Shown in pieces: positions 9,211 to 17,521 of a DNA stretch of 64,000 bases. This DNA comes from Arthrobacter ulcerisalmonis. GTDB taxonomy: Bacteria; Actinomycetota; Actinomycetes; Actinomycetales; Micrococcaceae. The stretch is from assembly GCF_900609065.1 (NCBI RefSeq), contig NZ_UXAU01000008.1:1-64000 (forward strand). The letters run 5' to 3'. The position numbers and the translations under genes are program-made. Position 1 is the stretch's first letter. Every line of letters begins with the position of its first letter. The notes beneath the pieces are model-generated. The model worked only from the letters and a program-made list of their open reading frames with translations, did not search any database and was not told where the DNA came from.

Positions 9211-9356
9211 GGTTCCCTCCGGTTGGCAGCCCGCGCTGCCGAATGTGTGTGGAGACGGTGGTGTGCTTCTACGCTACCGAGGACGCAGCGGTAATTCGCC
9301 TGTCTTGGGGATGATTTGGTGCTGCCCTGGGTACTCCGGAGTGATGACCGTCCTGG

Positions 9357-10844
9357 TCACTGAGGTAGTGGGGAGTAGTACGTCAGCGCACGCCGCTGCA
9401 CTGTATAGGTCACAGCTCGCACGCCGGCCAGGACCTCGCCGTCCACCGCCAAAACCATAGGCGCGCCGCCAGCGTCGATATGGACTTCGGTGGCTTCCTG
9501 CAGGTGGGTGATCCGCGAACTGGCAACAGTTCCCGTCAACACCGCCCAGAGGAGGCGAAGCCGGGCAAAGGGCTCATCTGCGGTAATCAGCCGAAGGTCG
9601 AGGACGCCGTCATCCAGAACTGGCCGAGCCAGCGGCGCATGGTCGAGGGGGTAGTGCCTGCCGCGCCCCACATACGCAATCCACACCTTGTGCCTGATGC
9701 CGTCGACGGTAAGCGATGTGGGTGTCCCGGCGGCGAACGTGCGGAACATAGCCACCACCCCCGCCAGCGGTTTACCGAGGGCAGGCTGCAACTGCTCCCT
9801 GCGCCGCACCAGGTTGGGGTACAGGCCAACACTTGAGGTGTTCAGCATGGTCATGCTGAGCATCTCCGGCTCACTCAGGAGGCCACGCTGGATGGTGACC
9901 GTTCCGACGTCGGCCAGCGCAGCCTCACCGGACACGGCGGCGGTGAGGGCGTCGCGCAGGCTGCCGGTGCCCGCGTCCTTTGCGAAGTGGTTGAGGGTAC
10001 CGCCGGGCAGCACCAGTAACGGCAGGGAACGTTCGACGGCGACCGCTGCGGCAGTGCCCACGGTCCCGTCGCCGCCCCACACGCCCAAGGCCAGGGTGCC
10101 GGGCGTGTCGGCGCAGCGGTTGACCTGCTCGGCAAGATCCTGGTCATGTTCCATCAGGAGAATATGCGCTTTGGGTAATACTTTTCGAAGGGCGTCGGCC
10201 GTTTCATCGGTGAAGGATCCGCCCAAGGTGTTCACCACGATGCTGAGTCCCTGCCCCTCGCTCAGCTTCGGCGCGGGAACGGGTGTCCTGGTGAGCGCGG
10301 GGATGGGCGGCCGGACTGGCCACCAACGGCGGGTGACCAGCGCCGAGGCAGCCCCAAGGGCTGAGCCGAATGCCACGTCGGAAGGCCAGTGCGCACCCGT
10401 GTGCACCCTGGAATAGGCCACGGCTGCAGCCACGGGAGCCAAGGCCGCACCGATCCCTGGCTGCACCAGTCCCGCACCTACAGCGAACGCGACTGCTGAT
10501 GCGGAGTGTCCTGAGGGCATGGATGAGCTGGTGGGCTGCGGATGGACGAACCTGAAGACCGGCAGGCTGTCCGGGTGCGGCCGGTTGCGTGGCAGTAGCG
10601 TTTTAAACACTACGTTGGTCACTCCGGACGCTACGCCTTGGGCAATGAGCCCGTGCAGTGCTGCGCGGCGGGGACGACCTGGGATTATCGCCATGGCCGC
10701 TGCGGCCGCCATCCACAATTTGCCGTTGTTGGCCGCTGCGGATAGCGTCCTGAAGAAATCGTCGTGCTCCCCACTCGGGAGCCGTGAAACATTCCGGACG
10801 AGGTATCTATCCAATAGGCTGATCGGGCCTCGTTTGTTCCGCAT
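9357..10844 (-). CDS. Fused PAP2 phosphatase / diacylglycerol kinase-family protein
   Basis: The N-terminal half is a PAP2-superfamily phosphatase with the three-part signature: an N-terminal Lys/Arg-Pro part ending RNRPHPDS, the SMPSGHSAS motif and SRVHTGAHWPSDV. The C-terminal half is a diacylglycerol/sphingosine kinase-type catalytic domain with GGDGTVGTAA and LPGGTLNHFAKD. A plausible role is lipid phosphate turnover (phosphatidate, diacylglycerol or undecaprenyl-phosphate-related), but which reaction dominates cannot be read. The joining of a phosphatase and a kinase of opposite chemistry in 495 residues is known in actinobacteria. A -10-like TAGGGT lies 6 nt before the ATG, suggesting a leaderless mRNA. 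Confidence 0.88.
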   Translation of the reverse strand: MRNKRGPISLLDRYLVRNVSRLPSGEHDDFFRTLSAAANNGKLWMAAAAAMAIIPGRPRRAALHGLIAQGVASGVTNVVFKTLLPRNRPHPDSLPVFRFVHPQPTSSSMPSGHSASAVAFAVGAGLVQPGIGAALAPVAAAVAYSRVHTGAHWPSDVAFGSALGAASALVTRRWWPVRPPIPALTRTPVPAPKLSEGQGLSIVVNTLGGSFTDETADALRKVLPKAHILLMEHDQDLAEQVNRCADTPGTLALGVWGGDGTVGTAAAVAVERSLPLLVLPGGTLNHFAKDAGTGSLRDALTAAVSGEAALADVGTVTIQRGLLSEPEMLSMTMLNTSSVGLYPNLVRRREQLQPALGKPLAGVVAMFRTFAAGTPTSLTVDGIRHKVWIAYVGRGRHYPLDHAPLARPVLDDGVLDLRLITADEPFARLRLLWAVLTGTVASSRITHLQEATEVHIDAGGAPMVLAVDGEVLAGVRAVTYTVQRRALTYYSPLPQ

Positions 10845-10850
10845 TCTTTC

Positions 10851-10856
10851 ACCCTA
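10851..10856 (-). promoter_or_regulatory. -10 box, probable leaderless promoter of the PAP2-kinase fusion gene
   Basis: TAGGGT on the minus strand ends 6 nt before the ATG at 10844, which places the expected transcription start on the A of the ATG. Confidence 0.5.
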
Positions 10857-10900
10857 CCGCCGGGACTGACGCAACTAGGCACCCGTGGGCGGCAACCCAC

Positions 10901-12124
10901 CTAAGCCGTTGGGCCGCCGTCGTGCGCAGGAACGGCCTTGAGCGGTTTCGCCGCGCCCGCGAGCAAAAGTGCCAACAGAATCGGTGCCAGGATTGCCAGC
11001 AGCGCTTGGTGGATTCCGGTGAGATCGCCCAGGAAACCCAAGAGCGGAGGCCCCGCCAGGAACGATACGTAACCGATGGTGGACACCACCGATACCCTCG
11101 CCGCAGCACGCCGGGGATCGTCCGACGCCGCGGACATGCCCATGGGGAAGGCCAGCGCCGCGCCCATTCCCCACAGTGCTGCGCCAATCGCGGCCAGCCA
11201 GACCTCACCGGCCAGGACGTAGAGGCAAAGCCCCACCGCGGCAGCGGCCATGCTGGCACGCAACGACACCACGCGGCCGAACCTGTCGATGATGCGGCCG
11301 CCGGCAAACCTGACAGCCGTCATCGCCAGGACGAAGAGCGCAAAGAGCAGCGCGCCCGTGGATTCTGAAGTGCCCAGGCCGTCCACCGAGGCCTTGGCAA
11401 TCCAGTCGTTGCCCGCGCCTTCGGTCAACGTGGCACCCAGCACCACCACACCAATCAGGAGGGTGCGGCTTTCACGCCAGGCCGAGGGGCCGCGAGCCGG
11501 CTTGGCTTCGCCTTCCGGGACCACAGCGGCGGGAACGTGGGGCAGGAAGTACTTTGGCGCCACCATGGTCGCCACCAGGACCACCACCACGATAGCCAAC
11601 AGGTGCAGCGGCAAGTCCACGCCAATGGTCGCCAGACCGGCACCCACGAGCGCCCCCACGAAAGCGCCGCCACTGAAGGCCGCGTGCAGCTGGGGCATGA
11701 CCGTCCGGCCAAGGCGGTGTTCGACGTCGGCCCCCTCCAGGTTCTGCGCAACGTCCCACAGACCCACGGCGATGCCAAAGAAGAAGAGCGAGACAGCCAC
11801 TGCGGGAGCGGACGCAATCGATAGGGAACCCGCGATTCCCACCCCGGCCGCCGCTGCGATGAGCCCACCCAGGCGCACGGTGTTGGCAGTCCCAATCCTG
11901 CCCACCACCAGGCCCGCGGTGGGCAGGGCGAGGAGGGAACCCAGCGCCATGCACAGCAACAGGCCACCCATCTGCCCGGAGGTGATCTGCAAGGTTTCCG
12001 TGACGGCCGGAATCCTGGCTGCCCAACTGGCAAACACCAGGCCGTTGATGCCGAACACCACAAAGGTCGCGATGGTGGCGGCCCGCAATGCTGCCGGGCT
12101 GGCTTTGTCTGTCTTGGCGCTCAT
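10901..12124 (-). CDS. MFS transporter
   Basis: A 407-residue protein with about twelve hydrophobic segments and a central hydrophilic loop (about 195-215, PEGEAKPARGPSAW). The N-terminal AARIPAVTETLQITSGQMG and the LPTAGLVVGRIGT region fit the major facilitator fold seen in sugar- or drug-efflux-like MFS proteins of actinobacteria. Substrate unknown. Its upstream gap carries the five-copy repeat array at 12167-12310, shared with the end of the ABC-F gene. Confidence 0.88.
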   Translation of the reverse strand: MSAKTDKASPAALRAATIATFVVFGINGLVFASWAARIPAVTETLQITSGQMGGLLLCMALGSLLALPTAGLVVGRIGTANTVRLGGLIAAAAGVGIAGSLSIASAPAVAVSLFFFGIAVGLWDVAQNLEGADVEHRLGRTVMPQLHAAFSGGAFVGALVGAGLATIGVDLPLHLLAIVVVVLVATMVAPKYFLPHVPAAVVPEGEAKPARGPSAWRESRTLLIGVVVLGATLTEGAGNDWIAKASVDGLGTSESTGALLFALFVLAMTAVRFAGGRIIDRFGRVVSLRASMAAAAVGLCLYVLAGEVWLAAIGAALWGMGAALAFPMGMSAASDDPRRAAARVSVVSTIGYVSFLAGPPLLGFLGDLTGIHQALLAILAPILLALLLAGAAKPLKAVPAHDGGPTA

Positions 12125-12166
12125 GCGTGCACTACTTCCCCTGAGTATGGTGGATCAAAATTTTGG

Positions 12167-12310
12167 AACCCTCCCGGAGTTTTTACGACCGAACGGCCAA
12201 CCCTCCCGGAGTCCTGGTGCTACCGCCGCCGAATGTCCGGGAGGGTTACGCAAAACGCGACGGGATGTCCGGGAAGGTTGGTAAAAAAGCGGCAGGATCT
12301 CCGGGAGGGT
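12167..12310. repeat. Five phased copies of a 12-bp motif (AACCCTCCCGGA), two forward and three inverted
   Basis: Forward copies start at 12167 and 12199. Reverse-complement copies (TCCGGGAGGGTT and variants) lie at 12236-12247, 12268-12279 (one mismatch) and 12299-12310 (last base differs). Centres are about 32, 36, 32 and 32 bp apart, close to three DNA turns. The spacers contain short A/T runs. The array fills the gap between the ABC-F and MFS genes. It could be an operator array, a structured 3' element or a family of small intergenic repeats; the sequence alone does not decide. Confidence 0.75.
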
Positions 12311-12312
12311 GG

Positions 12313-14004
12313 CTAGCGGGCGCGCTGGACGCGCTTCTCGTCCCACACGGGTTCGTCCGATTCATATACCTTGCCGTCGGAACCAAACACCATGAACCGG
12401 TCGAACGTCCTGGCAAACCAGCGATCGTGGGTCACCGCCAGCACTGTTCCCTCGAAATGGTCGATGGCCCGCTCCAACGCTTCCGCCGAGTGCAGGTCGA
12501 GGTTGTCCGTGGGCTCGTCCAGCAGCAACAAGGTTGCGCCGCTGAGCTGCAGCAAAAGGATCTGGAAGCGGGCCTGCTGGCCGCCAGAGAGCGACTCGTA
12601 CTTCTGCTCGGACTGCCCGACCAATCCGTAGCCGTCCAGCGCACCGGCGGCAGCCTCGCGGCCCATCCCGGAACGGTGTTCGTCGCCGCGGTGCAGGATT
12701 TCCAGCAGGGTCTTCCCCAACAGGTCAGGCCGGACGTGAGTCTGCGCGAAGAACCCTGGCCGGATGCGGGCGCCGAGTTTCACGGTGCCCTCGTGCGGCA
12801 CTTCTGCAATGTCGACGTCGGACACCGGCACGTGTTCGCGCTCCGGGTCCGTGCCGCCCGTGGCGAGCAACCGGAGGAAATGGCTCTTACCTGACCCGTT
12901 TGAGCCCAGCACGCCAACCCGGTCCCCAAACCAGACCTCGGTGGAGAACGGTTTCATCAGACCGGTCAGCTCAAGCCGTTCGGCAACGATCGCGCGTTTG
13001 GCAGTTCGGCCGCCCTTGAGCCGCATCTGCACGTTTTGTTCGATCGGCAGCGCTTCGGGTGGACCAATTTCGAGGAATTTCGCCAGCCGGGTTTGCGCTG
13101 CGTGGTACCGGTTGGCCATGTCAGAGCGGAACGCGGCCTTGTTTTTGTACATGTTGACGAGTTCTTTGAGCTTGACGTGCTCCTCGTCCCACCGCTTCCG
13201 CAGCTCTTCGAAGCGCGCGTTCCTGTCGGCCCGGGCGTCCACGTAGGAGCCAAAACCGCCGCCATGGATCCAGGCACCGGCACCGTTGATGCCCGGTTCC
13301 AGGGTGACGATCCGGCCGGCTGCGTTGTTGAGCAACTCACGGTCGTGGCTGATGAAGAATACTGTCTTCTTGGACTCGTTGAGTTTCGCTTCGAGCCATC
13401 GTTTGCCGGGCACGTCGAGGTAGTTGTCCGGCTCATCGAGCAGCAGCAGTTCGTCGGGGCCGGCGAAGAGCGCTTCCAGGACCAGCCGCTTCTGCTCGCC
13501 ACCGGAAAGGGTCGACGCCGGGCGGTGCTGCGCACGGTCGAATGGCAGTCCCAGCGCGGCCATGCAGACCTCATCCCACACGGTTTCGACGTCGTAGCCG
13601 CCAGCGTCGCCCCAGTCCACGATCGCCTGGGCGTAGCGCATCTGGCTTGGCTCGTCGTCGTGCTCCACCATGGCCAGTTCTGCTTCGTCGACTTCCTTGG
13701 CGGCAGCGGCGAGTGCCGGTGGCGCGGCGGAAACCAGGAGGTCACGGACAGTGGACTCGTCCCGGACCTGGCCCACGAACTGGCGCATGATGCCCATGCT
13801 CCCGGATCGGCCAATGACTCCCTCGTCCGGAACCAGGTCGCCGGAGATGATCCTGAACAGCGTGGTCTTGCCGGTGCCGTTGGGGCCAATCAGGGCCGTT
13901 TTGGTGCCATCCGGGACCTTGAAGTTCACTCCGTTGAGAAGCTGGGTGCCGTCGGAGAGGAAGTAATCAATGCCAGAAACGTCAATATGGGCCACGGGGT
14001 CCAT
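12313..14004 (-). CDS. ABC-F family ATPase (two ABC domains, no membrane part)
   Basis: A 563-residue protein with duplicated ATPase cores: Walker A GPNGTGKTT then LSGGEQKRL and LLLLDEPDNYLD; second Walker A GSNGSGKSH, LSGGQQARF and LLLLDEPTDNLD. The charged linker between the domains (about 240-310, including LKELVNMYKNKAAFR) is the P-site tRNA interaction motif region of ABC-F factors. These proteins act on the ribosome, in translation or antibiotic protection; which subtype is unclear. There is no transmembrane segment. The second Walker A ends in SH rather than ST, seen in some ABC-F proteins. Confidence 0.92.
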   Translation of the reverse strand: MDPVAHIDVSGIDYFLSDGTQLLNGVNFKVPDGTKTALIGPNGTGKTTLFRIISGDLVPDEGVIGRSGSMGIMRQFVGQVRDESTVRDLLVSAAPPALAAAAKEVDEAELAMVEHDDEPSQMRYAQAIVDWGDAGGYDVETVWDEVCMAALGLPFDRAQHRPASTLSGGEQKRLVLEALFAGPDELLLLDEPDNYLDVPGKRWLEAKLNESKKTVFFISHDRELLNNAAGRIVTLEPGINGAGAWIHGGGFGSYVDARADRNARFEELRKRWDEEHVKLKELVNMYKNKAAFRSDMANRYHAAQTRLAKFLEIGPPEALPIEQNVQMRLKGGRTAKRAIVAERLELTGLMKPFSTEVWFGDRVGVLGSNGSGKSHFLRLLATGGTDPEREHVPVSDVDIAEVPHEGTVKLGARIRPGFFAQTHVRPDLLGKTLLEILHRGDEHRSGMGREAAAGALDGYGLVGQSEQKYESLSGGQQARFQILLLQLSGATLLLLDEPTDNLDLHSAEALERAIDHFEGTVLAVTHDRWFARTFDRFMVFGSDGKVYESDEPVWDEKRVQRAR

Positions 14005-14024
14005 CTTCCCATGGAGTGCGCCTG

Positions 14025-16013
14025 CTAGCCCGCGGCGGTCAGGAACTCCTTGAGTAGGGGCCCCGAGGTGGTAGCGCCCAGTCCGCCGTCTTCGACGAAT
14101 ACCGCCACGGCCAAGTCGCCATGCACGGCCACAATCCAGGCGTGTGTCTTGGGCGGGTTCTCCTTGCCGAACTCCGCGGTGCCGGTCTTCGCGCCGACAG
14201 GCGCGCCGGGGACGCTGGCGAGGAATCCTGCGTGCCCGGAGGTAACCACGGCCCGCATCATGTCAGCGAGCAGGGCAGCTTCAGCTGCGGTGATCGGCTG
14301 GCTTGAGGCGGTGGCGGGCGCGTTGCCGGTAGCGGTGGCGGACGGCTGGGCTTCGGGGGCTGCCGAGCCCGTGGCGGTCCCCGCGGCAGGCGCCCCCGCT
14401 TGTGGGTTGAGAACGAGTTGCGGCGCAACCGGTGCGCCCTTGGCCACCGAACCCGCCATCATGGCTGCGGCGAGAGGCGACAACAGCACTTTGCCCTGGC
14501 CGATCATGGACGCGGCGTGCTCGGTGCCGGCCGCTTCGCCCGGGACCGACCCCAGGAACGCCTCAGCACCCAGCGTGGGCGCTTCAACGGCCAGTCCCAT
14601 GGCGGTGGCTGCCGATTCCAGTTGAGTTTGGGATACCGAATCGCGGGCGGCGATGAAGGCCGTGTTGCAGGAGTGTGCAAAGGCGTCGCGGAGGGTCACG
14701 GAACCCAGCGAGGTCTCGGGGTAGCCCTCGGAGTTCTTGAAGGTCCGGCCATCAACGTTGAGCGTTGGGGTGCACTCCACCTTGGAGTCAGGTGTCAGTC
14801 CGTTGCGGAACATGGCCAGCGAATCGACCATCTTGAAAATTGAGCCGGGTGCGTACTGGCCCAGCATGGCGGTGTTGTAGCCGTTGCTGCCGGGCCCTGA
14901 CGCGGCGGCCAGGACGGCGCCACTGGAGGGGCGCAAGGCAACAATGGCCGACGCCGGACCAACGTTTGCCAGGGTGGTTTCGGCCAGCGTCTGGAGACGC
15001 TGATCCAGGGTAGTTTTCAGGGGCGTGCCAGGAACGGGCGCCACTTCGAAGAGGGTCCGGCGCGGGTCTGTGGTTGCCGCCTGGATCTGTTCGCGGGTCA
15101 GGTCGGCGCGTTGGGCCCTGATGATCAGGGCGTCTGTTCCGCGCAACTGCTTGTCATACTGCTGCTGCAATCCGCCATTTCCGGTCACTTCACCGGCGGT
15201 CAGGGCACCGTTGGACGATTGGATCTGCTCGGCTGATGCTTCGCCGACAGAGCCGAGGATGGGACGGGCGAACGTGCGGCTCGGCGCCAGCGGGACAGCA
15301 TCGGAGATCGCCCTTGCCCCCGGGATGGCGGCAATCTGTTCGTTGGTCACTGTGCGGCCGTCTTCGCGGAGCGTGATCGCTGGAACGAAGGCCTCAGCCC
15401 CGGCGGCCTTGACCTGAGCGGTGTAGGTGGCGGGGTCAACGCCCACCAGGGCAGCCAGTTTTGCGGCGGAGTCTGCGGGATCGGCGCTGCCAAGTTGGGG
15501 TTTGTCGATCCCGACGTTCACCACGGGACGGTAGGTGACCAGGGGAACGTCGCCGGCACCGAGAATGTCGGCCCGCTGGGGAGATTGCGAGCCCTTGGTG
15601 ACGATTTCCGAGTCCGCCAGGCCGGGAGCCAAGGTGGTTGGGTCCCAGACGGCGAGCCATTTGTCGCCGGACTTCTTGATTTTCGCGGACACCGTGTACT
15701 TCCACTCCGACGCACCAAACGTCCAGGTGTAGGTCAGGGGAGCGGTGGCCTCACTGCCGTCCACCGTCACGTCTCCAGACTGGACTGCTGGCTTTTGCGG
15801 GTCCAGGGCCGCAAAGACACTGCGGATCTGGTCAGTCGCGGCCGCGGAGTCCTTGCCCTCGAACGGAACGGACCCCAGGTCCAGGGCTGAGACTCCGGAA
15901 GCGAAGCCCTGCACGGCCGATTCCGCTCCGTTGCGGCCGTCATCGCAGGCCACGAGTGAGGTCCCCAGGACCAATGCAGCGACGGCCAGTGAAAGCTTTG
16001 TTCTATTCCCCAT
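14025..16013 (-). CDS. Class B penicillin-binding protein (transpeptidase), lipoprotein with MecA-N-like domain
   Basis: A 662-residue protein from the ATG at 16013, preceded by a purine-rich ribosome site; a longer open frame upstream has no homology. The N-terminus is a lipoprotein signal ending LVAC at Cys23. Residues about 30-145 look like the NTF2-like MecA N-domain, about 150-300 the PBP dimer domain, about 330-660 the transpeptidase. Catalytic motifs: SIFK (Ser391, Lys394), SCN (448-450) and KTGT (609-612). It would cross-link peptidoglycan outside the membrane. An Ala/Pro/Thr-rich insertion of about 40 residues (538-575) sits inside the transpeptidase domain before the KTGT motif. This domain order is shared with low-affinity PBPs, so intrinsic beta-lactam tolerance is possible but unproven. 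Confidence 0.9.
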   Translation of the reverse strand: MGNRTKLSLAVAALVLGTSLVACDDGRNGAESAVQGFASGVSALDLGSVPFEGKDSAAATDQIRSVFAALDPQKPAVQSGDVTVDGSEATAPLTYTWTFGASEWKYTVSAKIKKSGDKWLAVWDPTTLAPGLADSEIVTKGSQSPQRADILGAGDVPLVTYRPVVNVGIDKPQLGSADPADSAAKLAALVGVDPATYTAQVKAAGAEAFVPAITLREDGRTVTNEQIAAIPGARAISDAVPLAPSRTFARPILGSVGEASAEQIQSSNGALTAGEVTGNGGLQQQYDKQLRGTDALIIRAQRADLTREQIQAATTDPRRTLFEVAPVPGTPLKTTLDQRLQTLAETTLANVGPASAIVALRPSSGAVLAAASGPGSNGYNTAMLGQYAPGSIFKMVDSLAMFRNGLTPDSKVECTPTLNVDGRTFKNSEGYPETSLGSVTLRDAFAHSCNTAFIAARDSVSQTQLESAATAMGLAVEAPTLGAEAFLGSVPGEAAGTEHAASMIGQGKVLLSPLAAAMMAGSVAKGAPVAPQLVLNPQAGAPAAGTATGSAAPEAQPSATATGNAPATASSQPITAAEAALLADMMRAVVTSGHAGFLASVPGAPVGAKTGTAEFGKENPPKTHAWIVAVHGDLAVAVFVEDGGLGATTSGPLLKEFLTAAG

Positions 16014-16072
16014 GGCGCCATTATCCCCGATCTGCACGCTGGATTCGGCCAGCGGAGCGCCGGTTTCCGGGC

Positions 16073-17521
16073 TTAGCCCGAGGCCAGGCCCAGATTGGGG
16101 CGGGACAAGCCGAATATGTCCTTCAGGGCATGGGTCGCTGCGTGCAGGCCTGGCATGCCGCTGACGCCGGGACCGGGCGGTGTGGCGGAAGAACACAGGT
16201 AGACGCCGCGGAGCGGGGTCCGCCACGGCACCGTGGAGATGATGGGGCGTTGCACCAGGCCGCGCAGGTCTACGGCACCGGCACTGAAGTCGCCGCCCAC
16301 ATAGTTGCGGTTGTAGGCTCCCAGTTGCGCCGCTGTGACTACGTGAGACTGCAGCACCACATCCCGGAAGCCGGGAGCGAAGCGTTCGATCTGGGCTGTG
16401 ATGGCCTCGGTCATATCTGTGGTTGAACCGGCGGGAACATGGCAGTAGGTCCAGAGGGTGTGCTGGCCGGCCGGGGCGCGGGAAGTGTCGAAGCCTGACG
16501 GCTGGGCAACCAGCACATATGGCCGCTCCGGGTGTCGCCCGGCGGCAACGTCCCGCTCGGCCTGCGCGAAGTCCGCCCGCGTGCCACCGACGTGCACCGT
16601 GCCGGCGGCCCTGAGTTCGGCAGCAGCCCACGGCACCGGATCAGACAGGATGAAATCGACCTTGCATGAAGCATTCCCGTAGCGGAATTTCTCCAGGCTG
16701 TTGCGGTAGCGGGGTGGCAGTTCCTGTGCTGCCATGCGCAACAGTCCTTGGGGTGCCACGTCCAATACGGTGGCGGCCGACGGCGGCAATTCCGCCAGCC
16801 GCTCCACGGGGGAATCGGTGTGGATGACACCGCCGTGGGCAGCGAGGTCTGCAGCCAGGGCGTTGGCGATCGCCACCGAACCGCCGCGGGGGATAGGCCA
16901 CCCGCTGGCGTGTCCCAGGGCTCCGAGCAAAAGACCTGCACCAGCGGACGCCAGCGACGGGAGCGGGGACACTACATGGGCTGCCACGCCGCTGAGGAGC
17001 GCCGGGGCCAGATCTTCGCGGAAGCGTGCATTCCACAGCAAGGAACCCTGTTCCAGGCTCCGCAGGCCAAACCGTGCGGCCATCACTGGATCGTTGGGAA
17101 GCCGTAGGAGCTGGTTCTGGGTGAAGTCCATGACCTGGCCGGCGCCCCGCACCAGCGGTTCGAGGAGTGAGCGGTAGGCGGCTCCATCTCGGCCCAACCC
17201 AGCGGCAGTCCGATCAAGCGAGCGGTAGGCCACGGCCGCCCTGCCTCCCTCGAGTGGCGTCCCGTAGGACACGTCGGGAGTAATGAAGTCCACCCGGCGG
17301 GTCAGTTCGAAGGCGTTGAAGAAGGGCGAGGCGAGGGCCATGGGGTGCACCGCTGAACAGATGTCATGCAGGTGGCCGGGCTGCATCAGCTCGTCGGTGC
17401 GGGTTCCACCGCCAAATCGGGGGGCCGCTTCGAAGACTTCTACGCTCAGCCCGGCCCGGGCCATGACCACTGCTGCCGCCAGCCCGTTGGGCCCGCTGCC
17501 AACTACTGTGACATCAGGCAC
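16073..17521 (-). CDS. FAD-dependent oxidoreductase, phytoene desaturase-like
   Basis: A 482-residue flavoprotein starting at a GTG (17521) that overlaps the upstream GT87 gene by 8 bp, so the two are probably translationally coupled. The N-terminus is a dinucleotide-binding fold (VVGSGPNGLAAAVVMARAG) and a GGGTRTDEL segment as in the carotenoid/retinoid desaturase-like amine-oxidase family. The C-terminal flavin-contact region is GVYLCSSATPPGPGVSGM. Carotenoid synthesis genes are not nearby, so substrate and pathway are unknown. Confidence 0.87.
   Translation of the reverse strand: MPDVTVVGSGPNGLAAAVVMARAGLSVEVFEAAPRFGGGTRTDELMQPGHLHDICSAVHPMALASPFFNAFELTRRVDFITPDVSYGTPLEGGRAAVAYRSLDRTAAGLGRDGAAYRSLLEPLVRGAGQVMDFTQNQLLRLPNDPVMAARFGLRSLEQGSLLWNARFREDLAPALLSGVAAHVVSPLPSLASAGAGLLLGALGHASGWPIPRGGSVAIANALAADLAAHGGVIHTDSPVERLAELPPSAATVLDVAPQGLLRMAAQELPPRYRNSLEKFRYGNASCKVDFILSDPVPWAAAELRAAGTVHVGGTRADFAQAERDVAAGRHPERPYVLVAQPSGFDTSRAPAGQHTLWTYCHVPAGSTTDMTEAITAQIERFAPGFRDVVLQSHVVTAAQLGAYNRNYVGGDFSAGAVDLRGLVQRPIISTVPWRTPLRGVYLCSSATPPGPGVSGMPGLHAATHALKDIFGLSRPNLGLASG

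Noticed and set aside
16014..16631. N-terminal extension of the PBP frame
   Set aside because: Residues before the ATG at 16013 lack homology, overlap the FAD oxidoreductase gene and would hide the lipoprotein signal.
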